Under the pieces are notes generated by a model. It saw nothing but the letters and a program-made list of their open reading frames with translations, did no database searches and had not been told where the DNA came from. DNA of 64,000 nucleotides from contig NC_089318.1 of assembly GCF_036669915.1 (NCBI RefSeq), positions 15,402,628 to 15,466,627 on the forward strand. Reading direction: 5' to 3'. The DNA is from Pocillopora verrucosa (taxonomy: Eukaryota > Cnidaria > Anthozoa > Scleractinia > Pocilloporidae). This document shows positions 11,058-22,590 of this stretch, one piece after another (positions within the stretch are counted from its first letter, which is position 1; each line of letters begins with the position of its first letter). Position numbers and translations under genes: made by a program.

Positions 11058-11410
11058 ATGAGTGTACTCCGTCAAGTTTGTATCACCGCTACATTCCTTT
11101 TGCTGACTGTAAATGGCGACAAATCCTCTTCCCCAGCTTTCACCAAACTATACGACCAAATGATGGCCTGTAATGCTATTTGTAATATGATTCAAGACTC
11201 GGACTTACAGGAGAATAAATTACCTAATTGAACACACCCTTCCCCAAGATATGCCTCGGCATGAAGATCAGCCCAGAGCAAGAGTTGGTATTCTCGGAAA
11301 TAATGAAAAAGACTGCACAAATACTGATTCTAGAATCCGCTTTGGAGTGGGAGGATGCCATGATGATAACAGAACATGCGAAGGTGTTGTTGAGTTCCAA
11401 GTAGAGATGG
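11058..11410 (+). pseudogene. Internally deleted relic of the FReD gene, unit 1
   Basis: It starts with a recognisable exon 1 ([20 protein letters not shown], then [12 protein letters not shown] and IQDSD). It then jumps without intron to exon 4 text ([13 protein letters not shown]), jumps again to [14 protein letters not shown], and runs out after RTCEG. A stop falls right after the first junction (KLPN then TGA). Exons 2 and 3, all introns and the middle of exon 4 are missing. The same junctions are shared with the relics at 17125 and 25930, so the deletion came before the tandem duplication. The 5' flank still resembles the promoter of the long copies. Confidence 0.82.
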
Positions 11411-11621
11411 AAACAATTTTTGTCCATGGTTTTGATCTTAGACTACGCAAAATTTGGTTATTAAACGTAGCGGTCTAGCAGATTACAACTCAGAAATGAA
11501 CAAAGCTAGAACAAAGCTGTTGATTGTTCTGATCATTATTATGACATCTCTTGCTTCACTAAGTTCTTGTCCCGACTCTTGTACTGTCCCTAATATTCAT
11601 TTTAGAGCATTGACGGATTAA

Positions 11622-11716
11622 TTAACCCTTTACCTCTCAAGAGAGAATTTCTCCTTACAATATCAAGCATAGCAGTGATGGGAATAAAGAAAAATATCAA
11701 TTCGGGATTATTGGTT
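11622..11716 (+). repeat. Truncated MITE of the TTAACCCTTT family
   Basis: The segment starts 'ttaaccctttacc' and continues 'gagagaatttctccttacaa' and 'aaagaaaaatatcaattc', as in the full element at 26494-26686. It stops near 'attattggtt', where it joins unit DNA beginning 'aaacacggctgtgac'. The identical join occurs at about 17794 in unit 2, so it marks a duplication junction. Confidence 0.72.
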
Positions 11717-13189
11717 AAACACGGCTGTGACTTTTAAGATTCGTGCGTGTCTCAGAAAAATATCTTAACAAAAGCAGCAAGGACGGGCATTTGTGTTCAC
11801 ATAACCTAATAAAAACTAGAAAAGGTTTAAAAACACTTTTCGATAGAAAATCCATAAAATCCATGACAGTCCTTTCAGTTTATAATGCAGATGTTATGGA
11901 TTCTCCCTACTCCATCATCTTGAGCCAGAGCGGAAAAAAGGCTATAAATTTAAGACTTTTAAAGTATTCCATTTATTCATATTTGTCAGAGTTCATTTGT
12001 TTGTATTTTGGCGCTGGAAAACCTTCATCTTGAGTTTTTTGTCTCCACGTACGTAGTTAATTAGTTTCTTTTATTTATGCTCAGTACTTTTCTATTAGAC
12101 TTTCTACCAATTCCCGTCTGTGATTTTTTACGGTTACCGTAGAGAAGTCTGATTACAAGTATCTCGCTGCGTGCGTCTTACTGAAAGTATTTGATTATGA
12201 AACTGCAAACTTAGAACAAGGAAAGCATGGAGAACTTGGCTGATAACCCAATCAGCAAGTACATGAAAGTTATTATTCAATACATATTGTAGTGACTGCT
12301 CTATAATGTTCTGAAATATTTTAAGACGCTACTAACAGCTGATAGCATTAATGTCACAGTTGTGTATACAAATAAGTTTACAGACCAATTCACGTCGGCG
12401 AGGAACAGATGTGTTATTTACTGGCCAAACTTTGTTTGAATTAAGAAAAATGTGCCCTGTGTTTGAAATATCGCCTGATGTCGCATGCCAAAGACCATGA
12501 GGCCACTTTACCCTTATGCAGAGCCCAAGAACCCACATATGATATACATGGATATGCTTCTTAGCCGCGTACTGTACATTTCTTATAGAAATTTACTTGT
12601 CATCGACTCAGAGGGCGCTAAGTCGATGAATACATTTGCAAATCAATGGTTAAGTTTACTTAAATTGTAAATAGTAAGAACCTATTTTATGAATACCATG
12701 CAAGAAATAGTCTTGACGATTCAAGGATTATATTCCAGAGTCCAATGCCAAAGATATTTTTCGATGACTTTGCTCCCTAACAAGTCATTTCGCATGCTAA
12801 TAGGCATCCCTCAGAACTAAGGTTAGAAATAACGAAACAAAATCGGCGAGGCTGAGAAGAGACGATGAAAATAAAATAAACATTAGCTTTCAATCCGCAT
12901 CAGGAATTAAAAAAGGCTTCCTTTGCGTACTCAGCCCTTAAAAGCTCTGATACCGATTTGATATGAAGATCGAAACTGAACCGAGCGTACGAAATTGCAA
13001 CTGGAATAAACTTTTTCAGAAGGAACGGGTTTTCTTTGCACTGGCTTACTAGTACACTATTTAATTTACCCAGTCGGGCAATAAGCATGCCATGTTAATA
13101 AACTTTGGTACATTATGAAATAAGATGGAAAAAAAACTAAATCGAACTAAAAAAAACTTCGCCAAAGTTATGAAAGCTAAACATTGACC
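11717..13189. other. Spacer between relic 1 and FReD copy 2
   Basis: It contains duplicated unit DNA only. The block from 12370 to 12540 is an older paralogue of 10150-10320, and 12640-12950 repeats the beginning of the window. No open frame here shows protein-like conservation between units, so I see no gene. Confidence 0.6.
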
Positions 13190-13368
13190 ATGGGCTTAAA
13201 ACTCGGAACAGGGTTATTGGATTGCCGCCAACAGCAAGAATATTTTCGAGTCAGGTAAACATTTGCTGAGACACGTACTCATAAACAAGGTTACAAGCTA
13301 GCTACTCATAACAGACAAAAGATTCACAGAGTTCTCTTAATTTCATCAAGCTACGACAACTCCTCAAA
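13190..13368 (+). promoter_or_regulatory. Promoter region of FReD copy 2
   Basis: It includes both the distal block with ATTGG (near 13218) and the proximal block ending just before the ATG at 13369, in the uninterrupted arrangement shared with copy 3 (19410-19590). Conservation before every copy suggests it contains the core promoter and leader. No experiment or definite TATA box supports the exact start site. Confidence 0.45.
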
Positions 13369-14740
13369 ATGAGTGAGCTCCTCCAAGTTTTTATCACCAC
13401 TGCGTTCCTTTTGCTGACCGTAAATGGAGACAAATCCTCTTCCCCAGCTTGCGCCAAGCCATACGACCAAATGATGGCATGTAATCTTATCTGTAACATG
13501 ATTCAAGACTCGGACGCCAACGATGCAATGAAAATGTTACAAACCAAACTCGAAGGTCTTATTGCAGCGATGAAGAATCGTTCTCCTCCACTGCCAGGTA
13601 GTCCAACCAAACTGAAATATTTTAGGTATCTCGCTTAGCAACTCGCTCTATTGATTTGATGGTTGAAACAACGTGTGCGATTGTTTCAAAAGCCACACAA
13701 ACGGTGCTCGTTTTTGTTTTAAAACCCTGCTTTCTATTCTTCGTAAGTCGGATTAAGCGTTTTAGAATAATAAAAGCTATTTTAAAAATATTAACCTGCG
13801 CTGTTCTTTTCATCTCACCAGCCTCTTCTTGCAAGGAACACTACGAAAAATACAAGTAAATGAATAGTGATACAATCATAACAAAATTAATGCAAATATA
13901 TCCTGTATTGTTATATTTAAGAAAAGTTGATCTTTTTTAGGAGCTTCGTCTTCGTTTTTTACAATGGCCATAATGAATTTTGTGAACACTTTTATTTTGG
14001 TTGTCCACAGGTGGACAAAGAGTCAAGTTTACCCTCTAATATTTGGTTCACAAAACGTTCCTGTTTACTGTCACATGGGAAACTTTGGATGTGGAGATGG
14101 AGGATGGACTTTGGCCGTGAAGATTGACGGAAAGAAGGTATGCTACTTTTCTATCAAGGAATACCATTGTTGTAAATTATTCACCACTATAACTTTCCTT
14201 TTCTCAACATTTCAGAAAACCTTTCATTATGATTCCAAGTTTTGGAACGACAAAAATGTCTTCAACATTCCCGGAGGAAAGACTGGCTTTGACTCAGAAG
14301 AGACCAAATTACCGACCTACTGGAACACACCCTTCTCCAAGATATGCCTCGGTATGAAAATCAACCAACAGCTCAGGTTTATTGTCATCAACAAGCAGGC
14401 AAGCTCTCTCCACTCACTGATCGCTGATGGAAAATACCGCAACACTGCACTGGGTCGCAACACGTGGAAGAAGTTGATCGGCTCACAATCCTCCTTACAG
14501 GCCAACTGTAACAAGGAAGGCTTCAATGCTGCGGGCAGTTCCAAAGGCTATTCTAAAGCAAGAATTGGTATTCTTGGAAATAATGAAAAAGACTGCACAA
14601 GCACTGATTCCAGAATCGGCTTTGGAACAGGAGGATATAAGGATGACACCATCACTTGTGGAAATTATGCAATAAAAGGTCACACATCAGACAATGGAGA
14701 GAAACACATCAAAGCTATGGGATATATCTTGGTGCAGTGA
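13369..14740 (+). CDS. Secreted fibrinogen-related (FReD-like) protein, tandem copy 2
   Basis: Four exons with GT-AG borders: 13369-13597, 13822-13855, 14011-14137, 14216-14740. The joined CDS is 915 nt (304 residues plus TGA). Residues 1 to about 20 ([20 protein letters not shown]) are a signal peptide. A short cysteine-bearing helical region follows ([20 protein letters not shown]), then a linker encoded by the 34-nt exon 2 ([11 protein letters not shown]), then a fibrinogen-like domain ([34 protein letters not shown]) ending YILVQ. The domain is known from secreted lectin-like and matrix proteins; ligand and role here are unknown. Similarity to coral skeletal matrix FReD proteins is from memory. 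It appears intact. The Cys near the end of exon 1 of copy 1 is Ser here (13582-13584). AATAAA is not obvious downstream; ATTAAA lies near 14830. Confidence 0.88.
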
Positions 14741-17124
14741 CAAGGGAATCGTTGAACCCTCCGTGACATGTCTTTCGAGCAATTCCCAGAGTGAACTCAA
14801 ATATGTAGATGTAGATATAGGGGTTAAAGCTATTAAAAACAAAAGTCGTTCAAAACTGATACCGTTTTACTGGTTTGGACTTTCGGTAGTTTACCGTTGT
14901 AATCCGGCTTCTGATCAAATTCTTTTCCAACAATTTTTGACGGTCATGGCTATATAGCTGTGTTACTGGAGGTTGGGATTTGACATGAATTAAAAAAATT
15001 GGCGCAAAAAGAATATTCCTTGTCAATGACGTAAACACTTTTGTGATATGATCCAGTGAATAATTCACAAAAAAGCCTAATGTCATCCTAAACTACGATT
15101 TGAGATGATGTTGACGGAAGAGGAAGAACTGACCCTTTTAAGCTCCTTTTGCAATTTATCAAAAAAGTATAAGATGTTTCTCCAAAACTCCCCAACGTTT
15201 CCTTCTATTAATAATCCCCTTGATTGAAGCAAATGCATTGTGATCTTTGATTACCAAAGAAACGTATCCGGACCAATTTTGCAACCATGAGGAGCGGTTC
15301 AACAAAATCCAGCAGTGTTTGTGGGTTCCAAGAGCGTGTGGAACGCCGTCATAATTTTTATGGCCTGCTAACACAAACGTGTCCGTTTTGCTGATTTTTA
15401 TTTGTTTTTTTGCCAGTTAATTAACAGAAATATCCTAAAATATTCTGCCTTTCAATCTTAATGCAACAACCGAAATCTTACACGGGCTATCATAAGTCAG
15501 TAAAAGTGTTCAGACGAGAGTAAGCGGCTGTGACGTTTTAGATTCGCGGGTGTCTTGAGAAATATCCGAACAGAGTAGTAAAGATGAGTCATGAGTTATT
15601 CTGCGCTGACACTTACAGCGTTAACAGAATTTCCAATAGTAACTCCGTTAAATCCATGGCTGCCCCTATTTTTTCTGCAGCCATGTTTCGCGTTCTCCCG
15701 ATGCACTTGCGCGTCTTGAGAAATGGAAAGGAAATTGTAAGTAAATCAAAGGGCATTTTATATTTGGAATTGTTCATTTGTTTGTATTTCGGCGCTGTCA
15801 AAACATATCTTGTTTCTCTTACTGCATGCTTAATGAGTTTCTTTCAGCCTTGCTTACTCCTCTTCTGTTTTTCTTTCTGCGAGACATAGAAAAGTCTGGT
15901 TACAGGTCACTTGCTGCGTCCAACTGAAAGTGGAAAAAGCTCCAGAATTTAGCGCATGAAAAGGAATGAGAAAGTTTCTTGATCAGTAAATCAAATTTGG
16001 TTTCTAAATACATGTCTTAGTAACTAGTCTTTCAACTTACTCGTATTGTGTATATTTAAAATGCTCTAAAATGTGTCATAGGCGCCACTGACAACCGTGA
16101 TAGAATGACACATTCCTATTTACATCAGTAAGTTTACAAACTGGTTCACGGCTGCGACAAACAGATGAGTTACTGGCCGATAAACTTTGTTTGGAAAAAG
16201 CCTTCCTCGCCTGATGTTACATATTAAAGACCATGAGGGCACTTGCTGTATTCTGGTTTTCCCCAACCTGAGTTCACCGAGAGATAATATGCATGCGCAT
16301 CATAGCCGTTCGCTGTAGATTTTGTAAGGGAATTTGAAGTTTCATCGGCTAAGCGAGCAGTCAATTTGCAAATCAATGATTTAAGTTTACTTTAGTAGTA
16401 AATAGTAACGAACTATTTTACGAAAACTGCAAAGTAAATCATACATGTATATATTTTTTAGAAATAATACATAGACCAGATAAAAGTTTCGACGAACTGG
16501 CTCTATGCTTGATCATCTCGTATACGAGTAACCAATCCTAAGACCTAAGCTTAAACTAAAAGGACAAAATCTCCTGAGCTAAAAGTAGACGGCAGAAATG
16601 CAATTATTATATTTTTTCGCTGTTGCATTTTCAGTGTGCACAAAGAGCAGATAACAGGCTTCCTTAGGCTTCCTTCAGTCGTTGAAAACTTTAAAATGGA
16701 CGGGGATTAAGAAAAATTTGATTTACGATCAAAACTGAGCGAGGCGAGCGAAATTGCTTTTGGCACATTTCTTTCCGCAGGAGTAAGACGTTGTGTGTTT
16801 GCTCAACCCTAAGACTGAATTACTAGTAAAGTATTCTCTAATTTACTCAGCCACGATAAGCAACCGATAAAATATATTCTTGCTATATGAAACTTGAAGA
16901 AAAATTGAGCGAAAGAAATAACCTCTTCAAAATTATAGAAGCCAAGATCTCGCCAGCGGCTTAAATTTAGAACAAAGGTTATTGGATTGCTACCGACAGT
17001 AGGAATATTTTCGAGTCTGGTAAATATTTACTGAGACACAATACACAGGGACACGGTTACACGCTTGCTACTCATAAGAGGGCTGGACAGAACATTCACA
17101 AAGTCTTCCTATTTGCATAAAACT
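14741..17124. other. Spacer between FReD copy 2 and relic 2
   Basis: It holds 3' flank shared with copies 1 and 3, then a block (15110-15890) matching 23865-24620 of unit 3, then the pre-relic block shared by all units (15830-17120, compare 9830-11050 and 24580-25925). Minus-strand 15159-15374 encodes a short peptide-like stretch (AFASIKGIINRRKRWGVLEK) that is also recognisable in unit 3 near 23930-24030 with substitutions. I cannot assign it and stops bound it, so I read it as a relic. No functional gene is seen. Confidence 0.5.
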
Positions 17125-17460
17125 ATGACAACTGTATTCCGTCAAGTTTGTATCACTGCTACATTCATTTTGCTGACCGTGAATAGCGACAAATCCCCTT
17201 CCCTAGCTGTCACCAAACTATACGACCAAATGATGGCCTGTAACATAATTCAAGACTCGGACTGACAGGAGAATAAATTACCTAATGGAACACACCCTTC
17301 CCCAACATATGCCTTGGCATGAAGATCAGCCCAGAGCAAGAGTTGGTATTCTCGGAAATAATGGAAAAGACTGCACAAGCACTGATTCTAGAATCGGCTT
17401 TGGAGCGAGAGGAAACCATGATGACAATAGAACATGCGAAGGTGTTGTTTAGTTCAAAGT
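17125..17460 (+). pseudogene. Internally deleted relic of the FReD gene, unit 2
   Basis: It begins MTTVFRQVCITATF and keeps exon 1 text to IQDSD, where a TGA follows at once. It continues intronless with the NTPFP, MKISPEQE and GILGNNGKDC fragments of exon 4 and RTCEG. The junctions are the same as in the relics at 11058 and 25930, with further base changes: the ATG context is altered and the ICNM segment is deleted. Confidence 0.82.
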
Positions 17461-17683
17461 AGAGATGGAAATCATATTTGTCGGTGGTTTCGATCTTAGA
17501 CTAGGCAAAATTTGATTATTAAACGTAGTGGTCTGGCAGATTACAACTCAGAAATGTTCAAAGCTATAAAACCGACACACAGAGCTGTTGATTGTCCTAA
17601 TCATTATATCTTTTGCTTCACCACCTTCTTGTCCCGACTCTCGTACTGTCCACAATATTCATTTTAGAGCATTGACGGATTAA

Positions 17684-17794
17684 TTAACCCTTTAACTCCC
17701 AAGAGAGAATTTCTCCTTACAATATCAATACAATTTCAAGCATAGAAGTGATGAGAATAAAGAAAAATATCAATTGGGGATTATTAGTTAAACA
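17684..17794 (+). repeat. Truncated MITE of the TTAACCCTTT family, unit 2
   Basis: Same 5' part and same break point as at 11622-11716: 'ttaaccctttaactcccaag' at the left, ending near 'attattagtt' where unit DNA 'aaacaccgttgtgac' begins. The shared break shows that units 1 and 2 descend from one junction. Confidence 0.72.
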
Positions 17795-17867
17795 CCGTTG
17801 TGACTTTTAAGATTCGTGCGTGTCTCAGAAAAATATCTTAACAGAAGCAGGAAATACGGGCATTTGT

Positions 17868-17990
17868 AAAACTGTTCTAATGAGTAAAATCTAAAATCCA
17901 AGCTTTCGCTGATCAACGGCATCATCAGTGATGCAATCATTAGAACAGTTTTGTTTTAATTATGCTGCTGAAGGACAACATGAACAGATT
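17868..17990. mobile_element. Unit-2-specific 123-bp palindromic insertion with 12-bp target duplication
   Basis: The direct repeat 'acgggcatttgt' at 17856-17867 and 17991-18002 brackets the insert. Unit 1 has a single copy of the site at about 11785 ('gacgggcatttgtg'), so the empty site is visible. Inside, 'aaaactgttctaatga' near the left pairs with 'tcattagaacagtttt' at about 17938-17953. The element is small and non-coding. Confidence 0.82.
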
Positions 17991-18002
17991 ACGGGCATTT
18001 GT

Positions 18003-19409
18003 GTTTACATAACCTAATCTAAAAACTAGAAAAGGTTTAAAAAAAAAACACTTTTCGATAGAAAATCCATAAAGTCCATGACAGTCCTTTCAGTTTATAA
18101 TACAGATGTTTCGAATTCTCCCTACCCAATCATCTTGAGCCAGAACGGAAAAAAGACTATAAATTTAAGACTATAAAAGTATTCAATTTATTTACATTTG
18201 CCAGAGTTCATTTGTTTGTATTTTGGCGCTGTAACACCTTCATCTTGTGTTTTTTGTCTCCACGTAGTTAATAAGTTTCTTTCATTCTTGCTCACCACTT
18301 TTCTATTAGAATTTCTGCCAATTCCCGCCTGTGATTTTTTTCGGTTACCGTAAAGAAGTCTGATTACAAGAATCTCGCTGCTTGCGTCTTACTGAAAGCG
18401 TTTTCATGATGAAACTGCAAACTTAGAACAAGAAAAACATGGAGAACTTGGCTGATAACCCAATCAGCAAGTACATGAAAGTTTTTTATTCAATGCATAT
18501 TGTAGTGACTACTCTATAATGTTCTGAACTACTTTAAGACGCTACTAACAGCTGATAGCATTAATGTCACAGTTGTATGTACACAAGTAAGTTTACAGAC
18601 CAATTCACGTCGGCGAGGAACAGATGTGTTATTTACTGTCCAAGTTTTGTTTGAATTAAGAAAAATGTGCCCTATGTTTGAAATTTGGCCTGATGTCGCA
18701 TGCCCAAGACCATGAGGCTACTTTACCCTTATGCAGAGCCCAAGAACCCACATATGATATACATGGATATGCTTCTTAGCCGCGTAATGTACATTTCTTA
18801 TAGAAATTTACTTGTCATCGACTTAGCGGGCGCTAAGTCGATGAATAAATTTGCAAATCAATGGATTAAGTTTACTTAAATTGTAAATAGTAACAACCTA
18901 CTTTATGAATACCGTGCAAGAAATAATCTTGACGATTCAAGGAGAATGTTCCAGAGTCCAATGCCAAAGATATTTTTCGATGACTTTCCTCCATAACTAG
19001 TCATTTCGCATGCTAATAGGCATCCCTCAGAACTAAGGTTAGAAATAACGAAACAAAATCGGCGAGGCTGAGAAGTGACGATGAAAATACAATAAACATT
19101 TGCTTTCAATCCGCATCAGGAATTAAAAAAGACTTCCTTTGCGTACTCAGCCCTTAAAAGCTCTGATATCGATTTGATTTGAAGATCAAAACTGAACCGA
19201 GCATACGAAATTGCAACTGGAATAGACTTTTTCAGAAGGAACGGGTTTTCTGTTTTCTTTGCACTGGCTTACTTGTACACTATTTAATTTACCCAGTCGG
19301 CAATAAGCATGCCATGTTAATAGACTTTGGTACATTATGAAATAAGATGGAAAAAAAACTAAATCGAACTAAAAAAAACTTCGCCAAAGTTATGAAAGCT
19401 AAACATTGA
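18003..19409. other. Spacer between relic 2 and FReD copy 3
   Basis: It repeats 11785-13190 of the preceding unit almost base for base, including the unit start near 18855. No gene is seen. Open frames are not maintained between the paralogous spacers. Confidence 0.6.
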
Positions 19410-19590
19410 CCATGGGCTTAAAACTCGGAACAGGGTTATTGGATTGCCGCCAACAGCAAGAATATTTTCGAGTCAGGTAAACATTTGCTGGGACACGTAC
19501 ACATAAACAAGGTTACAAGCTAGATACTCATAACAGACAAAAGATTCACAGAGTTCTCTTAATTTCATCAAGCTACGACAACTCCTCAAA
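19410..19590 (+). promoter_or_regulatory. Promoter region of FReD copy 3
   Basis: Same distal ATTGG block and proximal leader as before copy 2, with only scattered base differences. It ends directly at the ATG (19591). Confidence 0.45.
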
Positions 19591-20959
19591 ATGAGTGAGC
19601 TCCTCCAAGTTTTTATCACCACTGCGTTCCTTTTGCTGACCGTAAATGGAGACAAATCCTCTTCCCCAGCTTGCGCCAAGCCATACGACCAAATGATGGC
19701 ATGTAATCTTATCTGTAACATGATTCAAGACTCGGACGCCAACGATGCAATGAAAATGTTACAAACCAAACTCGAAGGTCTTATTGCAGCAATGAAGAAT
19801 CGTTCTCCTTTACTTCCAGGTAGTCCAACCAGACTAAAGTATTTTACGTGTCTCGCGTAGCAACTCGCCATTGATTTGGGGGTTTAAACAACGCGCGCGA
19901 TTGTTTCAAAAGCCACACAAACGGTGCTCGTTTTTGTTTTAAAACCCTTCTTTCTATTCTTCGTAAGTCGGATTAAGCGTTTTAGAATGATAAAAGCTAT
20001 TTTTGAAATATTAACCTGCACTGTTCTTTTCATTTCACCAGCCTCTTCTTGCAAGGAACACTACGAGAAATACAAGTAAATAAATAGTGATACAATCATA
20101 ACAAAATTAATGCAATATATCCTGTATTGTTATATTTAAGAGAAGTTGATCTTTTTTAGGAGCTTCCTCTTCGTTTTTTACAATGGCCATAATGAATTTT
20201 GTGAACACTTGTATTTCTGTTGTCCACAGGTCGACAAAGAGTCAAGTTTACCCTCTAATATTTGGTTCACAAAACGTTCCTGTTTACTGTCACATGGGAA
20301 ACTTTGGATGCGGAGATGGAGGATGGACTTTGGCCATGAAGATTGACGGAAAGAAGGTATGCTACTTTACTATTAAGGAATACCACTGTTGTAAACTATA
20401 CACCACTATAACTTTCCTTTTCTCAACATTTCAGAAAACTTTCCATTATGATTCCAAGTTTTGGAGCGACAAAAATATCTACAACCTTCCCGGAGGAAAG
20501 ACTGGCTTTGACTCAGAGGAGACCAAATTACCGACCTACTGGAACACACCCTTCTCCAAGATATGCCTCGGTATGAAAATCAACCAACAGCTCAGGTTTA
20601 TTGTCATCAACAAGCAGGCAAGCTCTCTCCACTCACTGATCGCTGATGGAAAATACCGCAACACTGCACTGGGTCGCAACACGTGGAAGAAGTTGATCGG
20701 CTCACAATTCTCCTTACAGGCCAACTGTAACAAGGAAGGCTTCAATGCTGCGGGCAGTTCCAAAGGCTCTTCCAGAGCAAGAATTGGTATTCTTGGAAAT
20801 AATGAAAAAGACTGCGGAACCACTGATTCTAGAATCGGCTTTGGAACGGGAGGATATCACGATGACACCATCACTTGTGGAAATTACGCAATAAAAGGAT
20901 ACACATCGGACAATGGAGAGAAGCACATCAAAGCTATGGGATATATCTTGGTGCAGTGA
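19591..20959 (+). CDS. Secreted fibrinogen-related (FReD-like) protein, tandem copy 3
   Basis: Four exons: 19591-19819, 20042-20075, 20230-20356, 20435-20959, 915 nt in total (304 residues plus TGA), the same plan as copy 2. Exon 1 gives the signal peptide ([20 protein letters not shown]) and cysteine-bearing helical region. Exon 2 gives [11 protein letters not shown]. Exons 3 and 4 give the FReD domain ([55 protein letters not shown]), ending YILVQ. It appears intact. Compared with the long paralogue at 28179-33375 the domain lacks two cysteines: AAGSSKG replaces a motif with Cys, and DCGTTD replaces DCSDCD. Expected to be secreted; ligand unknown. AATAAA occurs shortly downstream near 21051. 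Confidence 0.88.
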
Positions 20960-22139
20960 CAAGGGAATCGTGGAACTCTCTGTGACATGGCCTTCGAGCA
21001 ATGCCCATAGTAAACCGAAATACGTATTTGTAGCACAAGGGGTAAAAGCCAATAAAAAAAAAGTCGTTCAAAACTGATACTGTTTAACTAGTTTGGACTT
21101 TCGTTAGTTTACCGTAGATATCCAGTTTATGATCAAAATTATTTCCTGACAATTTTCGATGGTCATGATAATATAGCTATGTTACTGGAAGTTGGGATTT
21201 CACATGAATAAAAAATTGGCGCCAAAAAAATATAAATTCTTGTCAATGACGTGTGCACATTTGTGATATGATTCAGTGAATAATTCACAACAAAATGTAG
21301 TTTCAACTTAAACTAAGATTTGAGATGATGTTTCACGAGTATGTATCAAAATGCATCGAGTCTTTACATCATTAATTTGTTATAAAAGGGTTACAAAAAA
21401 AACCCTAATAGAGCACACTAAGAAAAGTTTATGATCGAAAACTGATTATCCCTTCACTAAAAATTCGCCCAATAATAATATCCTCCTATTTATTAGCCAT
21501 AAAATCTCCACAAGGAAGACGGTGCTACCCCAAGGGCTAAATTCTACTTCTCCTTCATGAATGCATTTTTATTTTGAGTGCAACTCTTTATAAGTCGGTA
21601 CACAAAGACAGCATTTTTTGTTCTCATTTCCCGTTGGTCACTTTTCGCGGTTGTTTTTCGATTCGGTATTATCACAAAAAAGTGTCGCCCCGTCCTCCCC
21701 CCCCCCCCTCCCCAACAGCTTGCAAACCTGTTACTCATCCGACTCCCCAAACCGGTAACTTGGTCTCTTTGTAGATATTGATAAAACTAAATATAAGAAT
21801 AAAATGAGAAAGAATACAAAATAAAAAATAGGGGGCTTTGTCTGTCGGAGTGTCTGAGGTAAGAGTGCCATGACTTCTCAGAGTGAGTTTGTGCGTTTAT
21901 GAAAATAAACAACTGATTCAGCAATTGACAGAAAATGCGGAGGATCCCTTGGGTAAGTGGATAAGTATCAGGACCTTTTCATCTTCCCCTGCTTAGTTTC
22001 ATTATACTAAAGAAATTAGCAAGTTGTAGGCTATCCGATGGCATCGCTAGAAAATGTGTGAAAACCGTGAGATATTCTTAAAAAATAATTTTCTGGCGTG
22101 ACTAAGGCGACATAAGCTTTTTTCATTTAATTAGCAAGA
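20960..22139. other. 3' flank of copy 3 and spacer
   Basis: The flank to about 21460 matches the flank of copies 1 and 2. A C-rich run at 21688-21715 and short chance frames follow. No gene recognised. Confidence 0.55.
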
Positions 22140-22590
22140 ACTATTGAGCTGGTTACTAGAGATCACCTTGGAAACAAGATAACAATATCTCGGCAAATAA
22201 CAAACACAGAAGACAAAATACATATAAAATATGCTGAATGCAGATTTTTTTTAAGCTCGAGATAAAGATTAACATCCAAGAGTTTGTCCACACTCGAGGC
22301 TATGACTCCAAAAAACGAGACGTGTGCAAGAGCAGTTTGAATGATAAAAGAAATTAAATACACAGATGTAAAACTGTGTCTTGGAATGCACGCAATGCCG
22401 GAATAACGGCTGAGAAACCAAACCAACAGAGAGATCAGACACTGCAAGACTCAAGAGCAATGTTTTCACAGGCTTTGGTATAGACGAAGTCCTTGTCAAG
22501 GCATGGATTGCCAAGATATTCAATACGATAACTGTACAGGCCGAGAAGGCGTTCAAAGCAATATTGACTATTCGTTATCGATGATGTTTC
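22140..22590 (-). pseudogene. Class A GPCR remnant, TM1-TM4 with TM6 text
   Basis: On the minus strand, 22556 down to about 22440 reads like TM1-TM2 of a rhodopsin-family receptor (VIVLNILAIHALTRTSSIPK, then TLLLSLAVSDLSVGL), followed after frame shifts by TM3-TM4-like text to about 22270. The segment 22150-22250 matches the TM6 part of the remnant at 9560-9700. The LAVSDLxVGL pattern is typical of TM2 of these receptors. Shifts and the missing loop show it is dead. It lies about 2.55 kb after the FReD copy 3 start, like its partner in unit 1. Confidence 0.75.
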
